Of a DNA stretch of 40,768 bases, positions 15,947 to 25,568 are shown one piece after another. Location of the stretch: assembly GCA_024683645.1 (NCBI GenBank), contig JAIKYA010000033.1, forward strand, positions 1 through 40,768. Reading direction: 5' to 3'. The stretch's first letter is position 1. Each line of letters starts with the position of its first letter. The notes under the pieces were generated by a model. The model was not told the origin of the DNA, made no database searches, and saw nothing but the letters and a program-made list of their open reading frames with translations. The position numbers and the translations under genes were made by a program. Source of the DNA: Lachnospiraceae bacterium (GTDB taxonomy: Bacteria > Bacillota > Clostridia > Lachnospirales > Lachnospiraceae).

Positions 15947-17551
15947 ATGGGTTTTTTTCAGAGTTTAAAGGATGATCTTTCGGAGGCCGTGAACGAGCTG
16001 ATGGAAGAGGAAAATGCAGCAGCAGAGAAGGGCATGGAAGAGCCGGATGACGGCCTTCCCGCAGATATGGACATAAACGAAATGCTCAAGAGCATCGAAG
16101 ATGAGATGAGCGGTTTCGTTGAGGAAACTGTTAAAGAGGAAGAAAAGAAAACTGCACCGTCTACGGTAGATGAAGCAGAAGAGGCAGTAATGGCGGCTTT
16201 AAAGGCCGAAATGGCATCGCTTGATAAGAAGGCTGACAGGGAAGAAGAGCCGGCTGCGGTAAATGCAGAGCAGGAAATTGAGGCAGAACTTAAGGAAGAG
16301 GACATTTCGGCAGATGCTGAGGCGGATGAACTGCTGAAAGCACTTGACGATATAGTTCCCGAAGAGAAGGCAGCTGCTCCGGAGCCCGGGAAAAAGGTCC
16401 CTGTGCAGAAGAGCATAGAAGAAATGCTCAGAGATATACAGCAGCAGGAAGCCGAGATGGCGGCCATGATGGGAACAGCCGTTAAAGAGGAGAACAAAGA
16501 GCCTGAGAAAGCTGACATAAACGAAGATGAAAACGAGCCCGGGGAAGCAGCGTTGAACGAAGAGAAAACTGCTGAGCCCGAAATAAAGACAGAGACAGCG
16601 TTATCCGCAGAAGATGAGGCTTCACGTATCATTGAAGAAGCTGAAAAGAAGGCAGTGTCCGAGGTGACTGCGGAAGCCGGGGCGGGCGCAGCAGAAATTG
16701 CTGAAGCAGAGCCGGCGACAGCTGAGACTGAAGCTGAAGCTACAGCTATGAAAGCTGAAGAGCTTAAGACCGAAGCTGTACATGAAACACTTAAAGAAGC
16801 TGCAGATGATTTGTCCGCAGAGACTGTGGCAGAGAAGGAAGCCGGCGCAGATGTTCCCGTTGATCCCGTAGCATCGGCAGAAGCGGCAGCAAAAGAAGCA
16901 GTTGCAGCCGAAGCAGCAGAGAGTGCACCTGTGAAAAAGCGCCGTACTCCGGCAAGGAGCAGGGTCGCTTCACAGAAAAAGGCAGCCGAAGCAGAACAGC
17001 TGAGTCTTAAAGATACGATAAAACCCGCAAAGGCCAAGAAGGGCATGGAAGGTCTGGTTCAGAGAGCGGTGACCGACGAGACGGCTGTTATCTCCGAGGG
17101 CATGACTATCAGAGGTAATATCTTTGCCGACGGAAATATGGATGTCGGCGGTGTTATAGAAGGAAACGTAGATATAGCGGGCAAACTTAATATTTCCGGT
17201 GTACTTAACGGAGACTGCGTTGCCAGCGAGGTATATGCTGACGGAGCCGAGATAAACGGTGATATCCGCAGCTTCGGATCGGTAAAGGTCGGACAGTCCA
17301 CGGTCATCATAGGTGATGTGTTTGCTGCCAGTGCTGTCATCGCAGGCGCGATAAAGGGCGACATAGACGTGAAGGGACCGGTGATACTGGATTCGGCAGC
17401 CATAGTCATGGGCAATATCCGTTCACAGTCCGTTCAGATAAGCAACGGCGCGGTTATAGAAGGTATGTGTTCTCAGGTATATGCCGAGGTGAGCCCCGCA
17501 TCCTTCTTTGAGGAGTATAAAAAGAGTTCCGAAAAAGCACTTATAGGCTGA
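15947..17551 (+). CDS. Bactofilin-domain protein with long acidic N-terminus
   Basis: A 534-residue protein. Residues about 1-370 are extremely rich in glutamate and alanine with little other structure. Residues about 335-350 are basic (KKRRTPARSR). Residues about 378-515 form a bactofilin (polymer-forming cytoskeletal) domain with the repeating glycine and hydrophobic pattern of a right-handed beta-helix, for example GMTIRGNIFADGNMDVGG and VEGNVDIAGKL-like steps. Bactofilins assemble into filaments that scaffold envelope enzymes. Typical bactofilins have under 200 residues, so the acidic extension is unusual. It lies between a peptidoglycan deacetylase and lipid/isoprenoid genes, which fits an envelope-organising role. 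ATG 15947 is preceded by GGGGAGG. Confidence 0.88.
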   Translation: MGFFQSLKDDLSEAVNELMEEENAAAEKGMEEPDDGLPADMDINEMLKSIEDEMSGFVEETVKEEEKKTAPSTVDEAEEAVMAALKAEMASLDKKADREEEPAAVNAEQEIEAELKEEDISADAEADELLKALDDIVPEEKAAAPEPGKKVPVQKSIEEMLRDIQQQEAEMAAMMGTAVKEENKEPEKADINEDENEPGEAALNEEKTAEPEIKTETALSAEDEASRIIEEAEKKAVSEVTAEAGAGAAEIAEAEPATAETEAEATAMKAEELKTEAVHETLKEAADDLSAETVAEKEAGADVPVDPVASAEAAAKEAVAAEAAESAPVKKRRTPARSRVASQKKAAEAEQLSLKDTIKPAKAKKGMEGLVQRAVTDETAVISEGMTIRGNIFADGNMDVGGVIEGNVDIAGKLNISGVLNGDCVASEVYADGAEINGDIRSFGSVKVGQSTVIIGDVFAASAVIAGAIKGDIDVKGPVILDSAAIVMGNIRSQSVQISNGAVIEGMCSQVYAEVSPASFFEEYKKSSEKALIG

Positions 17552-17578
17552 AAAAAATACAGCAGGGAGGCAGACATT

Positions 17579-18271
17579 TTGAGCAGGATATTACTTAAGC
17601 TGAGCGGCGAGGCTCTTGCCGACAAGGAAAGACACTACGATGATAAAGTGATCTGCGGTATTGCGGAGCAGGTTAAGAAGCTGATCAAAGACGGTGCCGA
17701 GATAGGTATCGTGATTGGCGGCGGCAATTACTGGAGAGGCCGGAGCAGCAAGGGGATAGACAGGACCAAGGCTGACCAGATAGGTATGCTTGCAACGGTC
17801 ATGAACTGCATATATGTTTCGGAAATATTCAGGACCGAGGGGATAGACACAAGGATCATGACTCCTTTTGCATGTTCTACCTTTACGGAATTGTTTTCCA
17901 AAGACAAAGCAATAAGGAATATGAAAAAGAACAGGGTGGTATTTTTTGCGGGCGGAACCGGACACCCTTATTTCTCGACAGATACGGGCGTAGTGCTCAG
18001 GGCTGTTGAGGTGGAAGCGGATGCCATATATCTGGCAAAATCCATCGACGGTGTATACAGTGCCGATCCCGAGAAGGATAAATCAGCGAAGAAATACAGC
18101 GAGATAAGCATACAGGAAGTGATAGACAAAAATCTCCAGGTTGTGGATATGACTGCATCAATACTCGCAAGAGACAACAAAATGCCGATGAAGGTGTTTG
18201 ATCTGACAGAAAAAGACAGTATATTAAAGGCAATGAGCAAGGATTTTAACGGTACCACAATAACAGTTTAA
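17579..18271 (+). CDS. pyrH: Uridylate kinase PyrH (UMP kinase)
   Basis: A 230-residue amino-acid-kinase-fold enzyme that phosphorylates UMP to UDP. Motifs include the N-terminal LLKLSGEAL, the glycine-rich VIGGGNYWRGR, and DQIGMLATVMN. The start is TTG 17579 with AGGGAGG upstream. pyrH is followed by frr as in most bacteria, but rpsB and tsf, which usually precede it, are not here. Confidence 0.97.
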   Translation: MSRILLKLSGEALADKERHYDDKVICGIAEQVKKLIKDGAEIGIVIGGGNYWRGRSSKGIDRTKADQIGMLATVMNCIYVSEIFRTEGIDTRIMTPFACSTFTELFSKDKAIRNMKKNRVVFFAGGTGHPYFSTDTGVVLRAVEVEADAIYLAKSIDGVYSADPEKDKSAKKYSEISIQEVIDKNLQVVDMTASILARDNKMPMKVFDLTEKDSILKAMSKDFNGTTITV

Positions 18272-18286
18272 AAGGAGGAAGCAAAG

Positions 18287-18838
18287 ATGGATGACAGGAT
18301 CAAGGTTTATGAGGAAAAGATGCAGAAGGCATACGATTTTCTGCTTTCCGACCTTTCCACGATACGTGCGGGAAGAGCCAATCCCCATGTGCTGGATAAG
18401 ATAAGGGTGGATTATTACGGAACACCGACTCCGCTCCAGCAGGTTGGAAACATCACGGTTCCCGAGCCCAGAATGCTGCAGATAGCACCCTGGGAGAAGA
18501 ATCTGATCAAAGAGATCGAAAAGGCCATACTTGCTTCTGATGTAGGTATCACTCCTTCCAACGACGGATCGGTGATACGTCTTATATTCCCCGAGCTTAC
18601 CGAGGAACGCAGAAAAGACCTGGTCAAGGAAGTAAAGAAAAAAGGTGAGGAAGGCAAAGTAGCGATCCGTAATATAAGAAGAGACGGAAACGATGCTTTC
18701 AAGAAACTGTCCAAGACAGAAGTTTCCGAGGATGAGATAAAGGATCTCGAAGAACAGCTCCAGAAGCTCACCGACAAGTTCGGCAAGGATATAGACAAGA
18801 CAATTGAAGAAAAATCCCAGGAGATACTGAAGGTATGA
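18287..18838 (+). CDS. frr: Ribosome recycling factor
   Basis: A 183-residue protein that splits post-termination ribosomes together with EF-G. The RRF signatures STIRAGRANP and EERRKDLVKEVKKKGEEGKVAIRN region are intact, and length is typical. AAAGGAGGAAG precedes ATG 18287. It overlaps uppS by 4 nt (ATGA). Confidence 0.98.
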   Translation: MDDRIKVYEEKMQKAYDFLLSDLSTIRAGRANPHVLDKIRVDYYGTPTPLQQVGNITVPEPRMLQIAPWEKNLIKEIEKAILASDVGITPSNDGSVIRLIFPELTEERRKDLVKEVKKKGEEGKVAIRNIRRDGNDAFKKLSKTEVSEDEIKDLEEQLQKLTDKFGKDIDKTIEEKSQEILKV

Positions 18839-19536
18839 GCAGCGTTCCGAGGCATCTTGCAGTCATACTTGACGGTAACAGGCGCTGGGCAAAAGAAAAG
18901 GGACTGCCCGGAAATATGGGGCATGCGGAAGGCGCCAAACGCATCGAGGAGATGTGTGAACTGGTGTGGAACGCAGGCATAGAATATTTCACAGTCTATG
19001 CCTTTTCTACAGAGAACTGGTCCAGACCGGATGCCGAGGTATCCGCGCTTATGAAGATACTTCGTGAATATCTGAAGAACTGCATTAAGCGGGCCGCTAA
19101 GAATAATATGAAGGTCAGGGTCATCGGTGACAAGAGCCGTCTGGATGAAGACATAAGAAAGAGCATCAGTGATCTGGAGGAGGCGACGGCCGGATATACG
19201 GGACTTAAGTTCACTATAGCCCTAAATTACGGCAGCCGTGACGAGATATGCAGGGCTGTGAAAAAACTCGCTGAAAGGGTGGAAACAGGTGAACTCAAAG
19301 CCGGTGATATAACCCAGGATATGATCGCTGCAGAGCTTGATACCTCAGGATATCCCGATCCGGATCTGCTGCTCCGCACCAGCGGTGAGCAGAGGATATC
19401 CAATTTTCTGCTGTGGCAGTGTGCTTATACGGAATTCTATTTTACCGAAGTATACTGGCCGGATTTTGACAAGAAAGAACTGGAGAAAGCCATAGAAGAA
19501 TACGGCAGGCGTGAGCGCCGCTATGGCGGAGTTTGA
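18835..19536 (+). CDS. uppS: Isoprenyl transferase UppS
   Basis: A 233-residue cis-prenyltransferase that makes undecaprenyl diphosphate, the lipid carrier for cell-wall precursors. Motifs: VILDGNRRWAKEKG with the catalytic aspartate, GHAEGAK, FSTENWSRP, and the C-terminal DLLLRTSGEQRISNFLLWQ. ATG overlaps the frr stop. Its stop codon is 1 nt upstream of the most likely cdsA start. Confidence 0.97.
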   Translation: MSSVPRHLAVILDGNRRWAKEKGLPGNMGHAEGAKRIEEMCELVWNAGIEYFTVYAFSTENWSRPDAEVSALMKILREYLKNCIKRAAKNNMKVRVIGDKSRLDEDIRKSISDLEEATAGYTGLKFTIALNYGSRDEICRAVKKLAERVETGELKAGDITQDMIAAELDTSGYPDPDLLLRTSGEQRISNFLLWQCAYTEFYFTEVYWPDFDKKELEKAIEEYGRRERRYGGV

Positions 19537-19537
19537 T

Positions 19538-20428
19538 ATGGATAATAAGGGAAAGAAAACCTCAAATATGATGACGCGTATCATTAGCGGCATCATTTTT
19601 GCACTTGTGATGATAGGACTGGTCTGGGCAGGCGGTATCGTCTGTTCCGTCGGCTTCTTTTTCATTTCTCTGATCGCTTATCATGAGCTGATGGACGTAT
19701 TTGGTCTGAACAATGTGAAGTACATGTTATACGTACTTCTCGGAGACTGCATGCTCATCATCCATTATATATTCATAGGCGGAGGCATGCCGCATGTTTA
19801 TATACTTTTCTTTGCAGCGATCCTGTTCTTTATGCTGTCGATGCTGATATCAATAATCGATTATCCGAAACATTCGCTCGAAGAAGTGACAAAGCTTTTT
19901 GTTGCATATCTGTACGGAGCGGTACTGCTTTCGTTTGTTCCCATGACAAGGAATCTCGCGGCGCCGGATGAAAAAGGCATATTTACTTACGGTTTCTTCT
20001 TTGGCTGGATGATACTGTTAAGTGCCTGGGCTTCGGATACCTTTGCTTATTTTGTGGGTGTGGCTATAGGAAAGCATAAGGCTTTCCCGACACTTTCGCC
20101 CAAGAAATCCTGGGAAGGCTGCATCGGCGGTCTTATAGGAGCAGGAGCAGCGGGACTGCTCTACGGTTTCGTGCTTAAGTGGACCGGGCATGCGGATTTC
20201 GGGAAACCGAAGCTGTTTATGTATATCGGTCTGTTCTGTTCTTTTATGGGACAGGCAGGCGATCTGGTCGCATCGGGGATCAAGAGAAGGTACGGCATAA
20301 AGGATTTTGGCAAGCTGATACCCGGACACGGCGGGATAATGGATCGCTTCGATTCGGTGGCATTCATTGCTCCCATGATCTATTTATATGCATATTCGAT
20401 GCTGAACGATCCGTATCTGTGGAAATAA
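19538..20428 (+). CDS. cdsA: Phosphatidate cytidylyltransferase CdsA
   Basis: A polytopic membrane enzyme, 296 residues from ATG 19538, that makes CDP-diacylglycerol from phosphatidate and CTP. About eight hydrophobic segments are visible, and the signature is in the C-terminal part: SPKKSWEG and the KDFGKLIPGHGGIMDRFDS motif. The frame is open upstream to GTG 19511, but GGCGGAG six bases before 19538 favours that ATG; ATG 19523 is an alternative. Position between uppS and dxr is standard. Confidence 0.95.
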   Translation: MDNKGKKTSNMMTRIISGIIFALVMIGLVWAGGIVCSVGFFFISLIAYHELMDVFGLNNVKYMLYVLLGDCMLIIHYIFIGGGMPHVYILFFAAILFFMLSMLISIIDYPKHSLEEVTKLFVAYLYGAVLLSFVPMTRNLAAPDEKGIFTYGFFFGWMILLSAWASDTFAYFVGVAIGKHKAFPTLSPKKSWEGCIGGLIGAGAAGLLYGFVLKWTGHADFGKPKLFMYIGLFCSFMGQAGDLVASGIKRRYGIKDFGKLIPGHGGIMDRFDSVAFIAPMIYLYAYSMLNDPYLWK

Positions 20429-20449
20429 AATAGTATCCATGAGGTAGAT

Positions 20450-21577
20450 ATGAAAAATATTGTATTACTCGGCTCTACGGGCTCAATAGGAAGACAGACT
20501 CTTGAGGTTGTCCGTGATCATGCGGATGAACTGAAGGTCAGTGCGCTGTGTGCCGGAAGCAGTGTGGAAGCCATAGAGGAACAGATAAGAGAATTTAAAC
20601 CGCTTCTGGCGGTTTTATATAATGAAAAGGCTGCAGCCGAACTAAAAGAACGGGTAAAGGATACCGGAGTAAAAGTTCTCGGCGGCATGGAGGGGCTTAT
20701 AGAAGCGGCATCGATGCCGCAGGCTGATGTGGTACTGACTGCTGTAGTCGGCATGATAGGTATCAGGCCTACCATAGCAGCGATAAATGCAGGGCATGAT
20801 ATAGCGCTTGCAAATAAAGAGACACTGGTGTGTGCGGGGCATATTATCATGCCGCTTGCAAAGGAAAAGAAGGTCAGCATCCTTCCGGTGGATTCGGAGC
20901 ACAGTGCCATCTTCCAATCATTAAACGGAGAACCCAAAGAGAGTATAGCAAAGATCTGGCTCACCTGTTCCGGCGGGCCTTTCAGAGGATATACAAAAGA
21001 ACAGTTAAAGGAAGTAAGCGTTGAGGATGCTCTGAAACATCCCAACTGGAACATGGGAAATAAGATAACCATAGACTCGGCGAGTATGGTAAATAAGGGG
21101 CTGGAGATCATGGAAGCCTCCTGGCTTTTCGGCGTAGGCTATAAGGATATCAACGTCCTTGTACACCCGCAGTCCATCATCCATTCCATGGTGGAATACG
21201 TGGACGGCGCCGTGATGGCGGAACTGGGCATGCCGGATATGAAGCTGCCTATACAGTATGCGCTCTTTTACCCGGACAGAAAGTTCTCTCCTGCAAAGAA
21301 GGCAGATTTCTATGAAATAGGGAAACTGACTTTTGAAAAGGCCGATACCGAAACCTTCAGGGGGCTGGCTCTTGCACTCCGTGCAGCAGAGTGCGGCGGC
21401 AGTATGCCTACGGTGTTCAACGCTGCAAACGAAAAAGCAGTGGCTCTCTGTCTTGATAAGAAGATCAGCTTTTATGAGATACCCGATATCATCGAAAGAA
21501 GCATGGACAGGCATAAAGTGATAGCGGAACCGACTGTAGAGCAGATACTTGACGCCGAGAGGGAGGCGTACGAATGA
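20450..21577 (+). CDS. dxr: 1-deoxy-D-xylulose 5-phosphate reductoisomerase
   Basis: A 375-residue NADPH-dependent enzyme of the MEP isoprenoid pathway (DXP to MEP). The N-terminal NADPH-binding motif is LLGSTGSIGRQTL, and the metal/substrate site region includes PVDSEHSAIFQ and TIDSASMVNKGLE. It supplies precursors for the UppS product encoded two genes upstream. The last 4 nt overlap rseP (ATGA). Confidence 0.97.
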   Translation: MKNIVLLGSTGSIGRQTLEVVRDHADELKVSALCAGSSVEAIEEQIREFKPLLAVLYNEKAAAELKERVKDTGVKVLGGMEGLIEAASMPQADVVLTAVVGMIGIRPTIAAINAGHDIALANKETLVCAGHIIMPLAKEKKVSILPVDSEHSAIFQSLNGEPKESIAKIWLTCSGGPFRGYTKEQLKEVSVEDALKHPNWNMGNKITIDSASMVNKGLEIMEASWLFGVGYKDINVLVHPQSIIHSMVEYVDGAVMAELGMPDMKLPIQYALFYPDRKFSPAKKADFYEIGKLTFEKADTETFRGLALALRAAECGGSMPTVFNAANEKAVALCLDKKISFYEIPDIIERSMDRHKVIAEPTVEQILDAEREAYE

Positions 21578-22653
21578 ATTCCCCTATACTTACTATAGTA
21601 TCATTTCTGATAATCTTTACCGTTGTAGTTGTGAGCCATGAATTCGGCCACTTTCTGATAGCGAGGCTAAACGGCATAAAAGTAGTGGAATTCACTATCG
21701 GCATGGGTCCAGCCTTATTCAGAAAAAAAGGGAAGCATACCGAATTCGTGCTGAGGGCGCTGCCCTTTGGCGGAGCCTGCATCTTTGAAGGCGAGGACGG
21801 CAATATCCGTGAAGCCGAGGTTGATATAAAGGACGATACCGCAGGCAGGAATTTCAATGATGCCCCTGTATGGGGACGTATAGCTGCAGTGCTCGCAGGG
21901 CCGGTATTCAATATAATACTGGCATATCTGCTCTCACTTTTCATGGTATGGTTTTCGGGTGCGGATCTGCCCGTGGTACATTCGATAATGGAGGGCTTTC
22001 CGGCCGAAGAGGCAGGACTTAAGGAAGGCGATGTGATCACGTCCATAAATCACAGCCATGTATATGTGTGGCGCGAGGTTGTACTGAAGAGTTTTCTTAA
22101 TCACGGAGAGAGTCTCGAGATAGAATACGAAAGGGGTGGAGAGAAGTTTGTTACCGTTCTCACTCCCAAGTATGATGAGGCGGAAGGGCGTTATTATATA
22201 GGTTTTTCGGGCGGCAGTGATTATGTGAAATGCAACAACCTGAAGGTGTTCAAATACAGTGCCATAGAAGTCAGATACTGGCTGGTCGCCACGGTGGACA
22301 GCATAAAATATATGTTCGGCGGTCACGGCAAGCTAGACGATCTGGCAGGACCTGTTGGTGTTGCAAATGTGATAGACGACACCATAGAACAGACAATACC
22401 ATACGGGGCCATGACGGTACTTCTCAACATGTTCAATATAGCGGTCCTCTTATCGGTCAATCTGGGTGTTATCAATCTGCTGCCTGTGCCTGCACTGGAC
22501 GGAGGGCGTCTGCTGTTTCTGATCTTTGAGGCAGTGAGCGGAAGGAAGATACCGCCGGAAAAAGAAGGCTTTGTTCACATGATAGGGTTTGTGCTGCTGA
22601 TGATACTTATGGTCGTGGTCCTTTTCAACGATATTACAAGATTTTTCAGGTGA
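21574..22653 (+). CDS. rseP: Site-2 intramembrane metalloprotease RseP
   Basis: A 359-residue zinc protease that cleaves membrane-embedded regulators. The active-site motif HEFGH lies in the first transmembrane helix, and the third ligand motif LLPVPALDGG in a C-terminal helix. A PDZ domain sits between them (about residues 125-205, PAEEAGLKEGDVI). It follows dxr as in most bacteria. Targets in this organism are unknown; anti-sigma factors are the usual ones. Confidence 0.95.
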   Translation: MNSPILTIVSFLIIFTVVVVSHEFGHFLIARLNGIKVVEFTIGMGPALFRKKGKHTEFVLRALPFGGACIFEGEDGNIREAEVDIKDDTAGRNFNDAPVWGRIAAVLAGPVFNIILAYLLSLFMVWFSGADLPVVHSIMEGFPAEEAGLKEGDVITSINHSHVYVWREVVLKSFLNHGESLEIEYERGGEKFVTVLTPKYDEAEGRYYIGFSGGSDYVKCNNLKVFKYSAIEVRYWLVATVDSIKYMFGGHGKLDDLAGPVGVANVIDDTIEQTIPYGAMTVLLNMFNIAVLLSVNLGVINLLPVPALDGGRLLFLIFEAVSGRKIPPEKEGFVHMIGFVLLMILMVVVLFNDITRFFR

Positions 22654-22657
22654 TAAG

Positions 22658-24982
22658 ATGGATATAGAAAAGATACTTGCGGAATATGATGCGATGTTTT
22701 CGGTAAACAAACCTGCCGAGATACTTTCGTTCCTTTTGCAGAAGGTTGATATGGCAAGGGAGAGGCACGATGCGGCAGCTCTCCTGATACTGCTCAACGA
22801 GACGATAGGTTTCTGCCGTGATGCATCTTTTAAGGAAGAGGGCATAAGGGCATGCCTGGAACTTGAGAGTCTTCTTCATGATATGGACATGGACGGGACC
22901 ATAGAGGCGGCTACTACTTTTTTGAACCTGGGCAATGCATACCGCGGTTTCGGGATGTATGAAGAATCCGCAAAAAGATACAGTATCTGCGAAGAGATGT
23001 TTGAAAATATGCTTGTGCCCGGAGACTTCCTGTTTTCCGGGCTTTATAATAACAGAGGCCTTCTTTACCAGGAGATGAAAGACTGGGATGCAGCTGTTGA
23101 AGAGTTTAAGAAGGCAATAGAGATAGCGGATATATATCCGGAACACAGGATAGAATCGGCTACCTCGCGTGCCAATCTGGCCGCTGCCATCATAGAGGGC
23201 AAACCGGAGGCACGTCAGGAAGCGGCTTCGGTACTGAAGGAAGCCTGTGAGCGTTTTGAAGCTGAAGGCGGAGATGATTTTCATTACAGCGCAGCTCTTG
23301 CTGCACTCGGAAGCCTGTATTTTTATGAGGAGAGTTTTGATAAGTCTGCGGCCTGCTTTAAAAAGGCTATGGATGTGCTGTATAAAGGGACGGGCGAAAG
23401 CGAGTCATACAGACGCGTAAAGGAAAACTATGAACTTGCACGCAGGCGGCTGCAGGATAAAAAGATACTGAGCAGGACTGTTAAGAATGCAGAGGATTTC
23501 TATGAAAAGTATCTTTATCCGCTTATAAAGGAGAAATGTCCCGCTGCACTGGAGCGTGTCGCCATAGGTTATTCCGGTGAGGGAAGTGAACATTTCGGCT
23601 ATGACGATGAGACATCTACGGATCATGACTTTGTAAAGGGCTGTGTGATATGGCTTACGGAAGAGACCGCGGCACTGTACGGTCCCGAGTTATCCAAGCT
23701 TTATGATGATGCCTATATGGCCTGCTTTAAGGAAGAACCCGATCTGTCGCTTATGCGGCAGGGAGTGATGCTTGTCGACGATTATTTTGAGAGACTGACA
23801 GGGCTTATGAATGTCAGCTCCAGAACAGACGGGGGAGGCCTCGACGAAGCACTGTATGGGCTGGACGAGGAACAGCTGGCAGGCATAGCGGCGGCGGTGA
23901 ACGGCAGGCTCTTTATGGACAGTGACGGCACTCTCACGCGCATAAGGGAGTATTTTATCAAGGGTATGCCCGAGGAGTTCAGGAGGCGGAAGCTCGCAAC
24001 TCTGCTGCATATCTTCTCACAGGCAGGACAGTATAACTACATGCGCTGTATAAAGCGCGGGGACAGGCTGACAGCAGGGCTTTATGAAGCAAGGGCGGCA
24101 GAGTCTGCGCTGAAGCTGGTACATTATTTAAACCGCAGATATCCGCCGTATATAAAATGGCTTAAGCGCAGTGCCAAAGAACTGGATGCTGCCGCTGTGG
24201 TGGCGGATATGCTGGAAGCTGTTTCGGATATGACGGAAAGCAGCGATAAGGCGCTGGCCTTCGATATAATCGCTGCGCATATACTGGAAGAGCTTAAATC
24301 TCAGGATCTGATCGCCGATTATGATAAGGCCGATCCTTTCGCGGACAGGTATGTTGCTGAAACAGCCGGACTCGGAGGCAGGAAAATGACAAAGGATGAG
24401 CTGATAGAAAAGATAGTCCTGGAAGAGTGGAAGCAGTTTGACAAAACGATAAACGAAGGCGGACGTGCCGACTGTCAGGACAACTGGGAGACTTTTTCGG
24501 TGATGAGAAAAAGCCAGTACCTTGTATGGGATGAGAGCCTGCTGCGTTCATTCTACAAGGATCTGACTTCGGGCAGAAACCTTATAACCGAAAAGTACGG
24601 CAGGATGATGGAGTCAACAGCACCGGCACGTTACGAAGAGATAAAGGATAACTTCCCCGTGCTTTCGGAAGAGCGAAGACAGCTGCAGGAGGGTATCATT
24701 GCTGTTCAGGTCGGCATGATGGAAAGCTTTGCGGCAAGGTTTCCGAAGATGGCAGGAAACGCAAGGAGCATCCATACTTCCGAGGATACGGAATTTGATA
24801 CTTCTTATGAAACTTATCTTCGCGGGGAGATAAGTACTTACTCGGACGAAACGCTGCTTGGTTACGGCAGGCTTCTTGCTGCTTTTGCAAAAGACGGCAG
24901 GAACATCGCGTATGAGATAATGAACAATACCGCAAGATTACTCGGATATGCAGGCGTAGAAGATGCGGAAGAAAAATTATAG
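22658..24982 (+). CDS. TPR-DUF4037-DUF4125 fusion protein
   Basis: A 774-residue soluble protein with three parts. Residues about 1-270 are tetratricopeptide-like helical repeats (for example NRGLLYQEMKDWDAAVEEF). Residues about 285-545 match DUF4037, a nucleotidyltransferase-like family, with GEGSEHFGYDD and STDHDF near residues 306-325 and a later GQYNYMRCIKRGD helix. Residues about 575-770 match DUF4125, with GGRADCQDNWETF, MRKSQY, and TSYETYLRGE. The domain names are from memory of family patterns. Function is unknown. It begins 4 nt after rseP, where ispG and polC often lie in related genomes, and runs into rimP. Confidence 0.8.
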   Translation: MDIEKILAEYDAMFSVNKPAEILSFLLQKVDMARERHDAAALLILLNETIGFCRDASFKEEGIRACLELESLLHDMDMDGTIEAATTFLNLGNAYRGFGMYEESAKRYSICEEMFENMLVPGDFLFSGLYNNRGLLYQEMKDWDAAVEEFKKAIEIADIYPEHRIESATSRANLAAAIIEGKPEARQEAASVLKEACERFEAEGGDDFHYSAALAALGSLYFYEESFDKSAACFKKAMDVLYKGTGESESYRRVKENYELARRRLQDKKILSRTVKNAEDFYEKYLYPLIKEKCPAALERVAIGYSGEGSEHFGYDDETSTDHDFVKGCVIWLTEETAALYGPELSKLYDDAYMACFKEEPDLSLMRQGVMLVDDYFERLTGLMNVSSRTDGGGLDEALYGLDEEQLAGIAAAVNGRLFMDSDGTLTRIREYFIKGMPEEFRRRKLATLLHIFSQAGQYNYMRCIKRGDRLTAGLYEARAAESALKLVHYLNRRYPPYIKWLKRSAKELDAAAVVADMLEAVSDMTESSDKALAFDIIAAHILEELKSQDLIADYDKADPFADRYVAETAGLGGRKMTKDELIEKIVLEEWKQFDKTINEGGRADCQDNWETFSVMRKSQYLVWDESLLRSFYKDLTSGRNLITEKYGRMMESTAPARYEEIKDNFPVLSEERRQLQEGIIAVQVGMMESFAARFPKMAGNARSIHTSEDTEFDTSYETYLRGEISTYSDETLLGYGRLLAAFAKDGRNIAYEIMNNTARLLGYAGVEDAEEKL

Positions 24983-25013
24983 TTTAAGCCGGACTTAAAA
25001 GAGGAGGAGAAAA

Positions 25014-25478
25014 GTGGCAGGTAAGAAAGAATACGAAGAGAAAACAGTTAAGCTGCTTGAACCGATAACCGCAGAATGCGGTGTCAGGATCTATGACGCA
25101 GAATATGTAAAAGAAGGCAAAGATTATTATCTGCGCTGCTATATCGATAAAGACGGCGGAGTGAACATAGAGGACTGTGAGAGGGTGAGCAGGGCACTTT
25201 CCGCTAAACTCGATGAGGAAGACTTCATATCTGAGGCCTATATACTGGAAGTGAGCAGTCCGGGGCTCGGCAGACAGCTGAAGAAGGATTCGCATCTTGA
25301 ATATTCCCTGGGTGAGGATGTCGATATCAGCCTTTATGAAGCTGTATACGGTGCGAAGGAACACACGGGTAAACTGAAGACTTTTGATAAGGAAAACATC
25401 ACGATAGAAGCGGACGGTGAGGAGTTGGTCTTTAAGCGGAAAGCCATTGTCCGCATCAGCCAGCATGTTGATTTCTGA
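25014..25478 (+). CDS. rimP: Ribosome maturation factor RimP
   Basis: A 154-residue protein for 30S subunit maturation. It has the two-domain RimP layout: an N-terminal alpha/beta domain with DCERVSRALSAKLDEED and LEVSSPGLGRQL, and a C-terminal SH3-like barrel. The start is GTG 25014 with GAGGAGGAG upstream. nusA, which nearly always follows rimP, is absent; the signalling operon lies there instead, with its own promoter. Confidence 0.93.
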   Translation: MAGKKEYEEKTVKLLEPITAECGVRIYDAEYVKEGKDYYLRCYIDKDGGVNIEDCERVSRALSAKLDEEDFISEAYILEVSSPGLGRQLKKDSHLEYSLGEDVDISLYEAVYGAKEHTGKLKTFDKENITIEADGEELVFKRKAIVRISQHVDF

Positions 25479-25501
25479 GATCGTAAGTTCTTTTAAAATC
25501 C

Positions 25502-25531
25502 TTGACAAGTATACGGATGAAAAGCTAAAAT
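25502..25531 (+). promoter_or_regulatory. Sigma-A type promoter of the signalling operon
   Basis: A perfect -35 box TTGACA (25502-25507) is separated by 18 bp from TAAAAT (25526-25531). The start codon of the diguanylate cyclase follows at 25569 after GTGGGGG. A second TATAAT (25538-25543) lacks a matching -35. Confidence 0.7.
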
Positions 25532-25568
25532 AACCAATATAATGTTATCATAAGTTAAGTGGGGGCAT

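Noticed and set aside
25538-25543. Second TATAAT box before the diguanylate cyclase
   Set aside because: No -35-like sequence at 16-18 bp upstream; the TTGACA/TAAAAT pair fits better.
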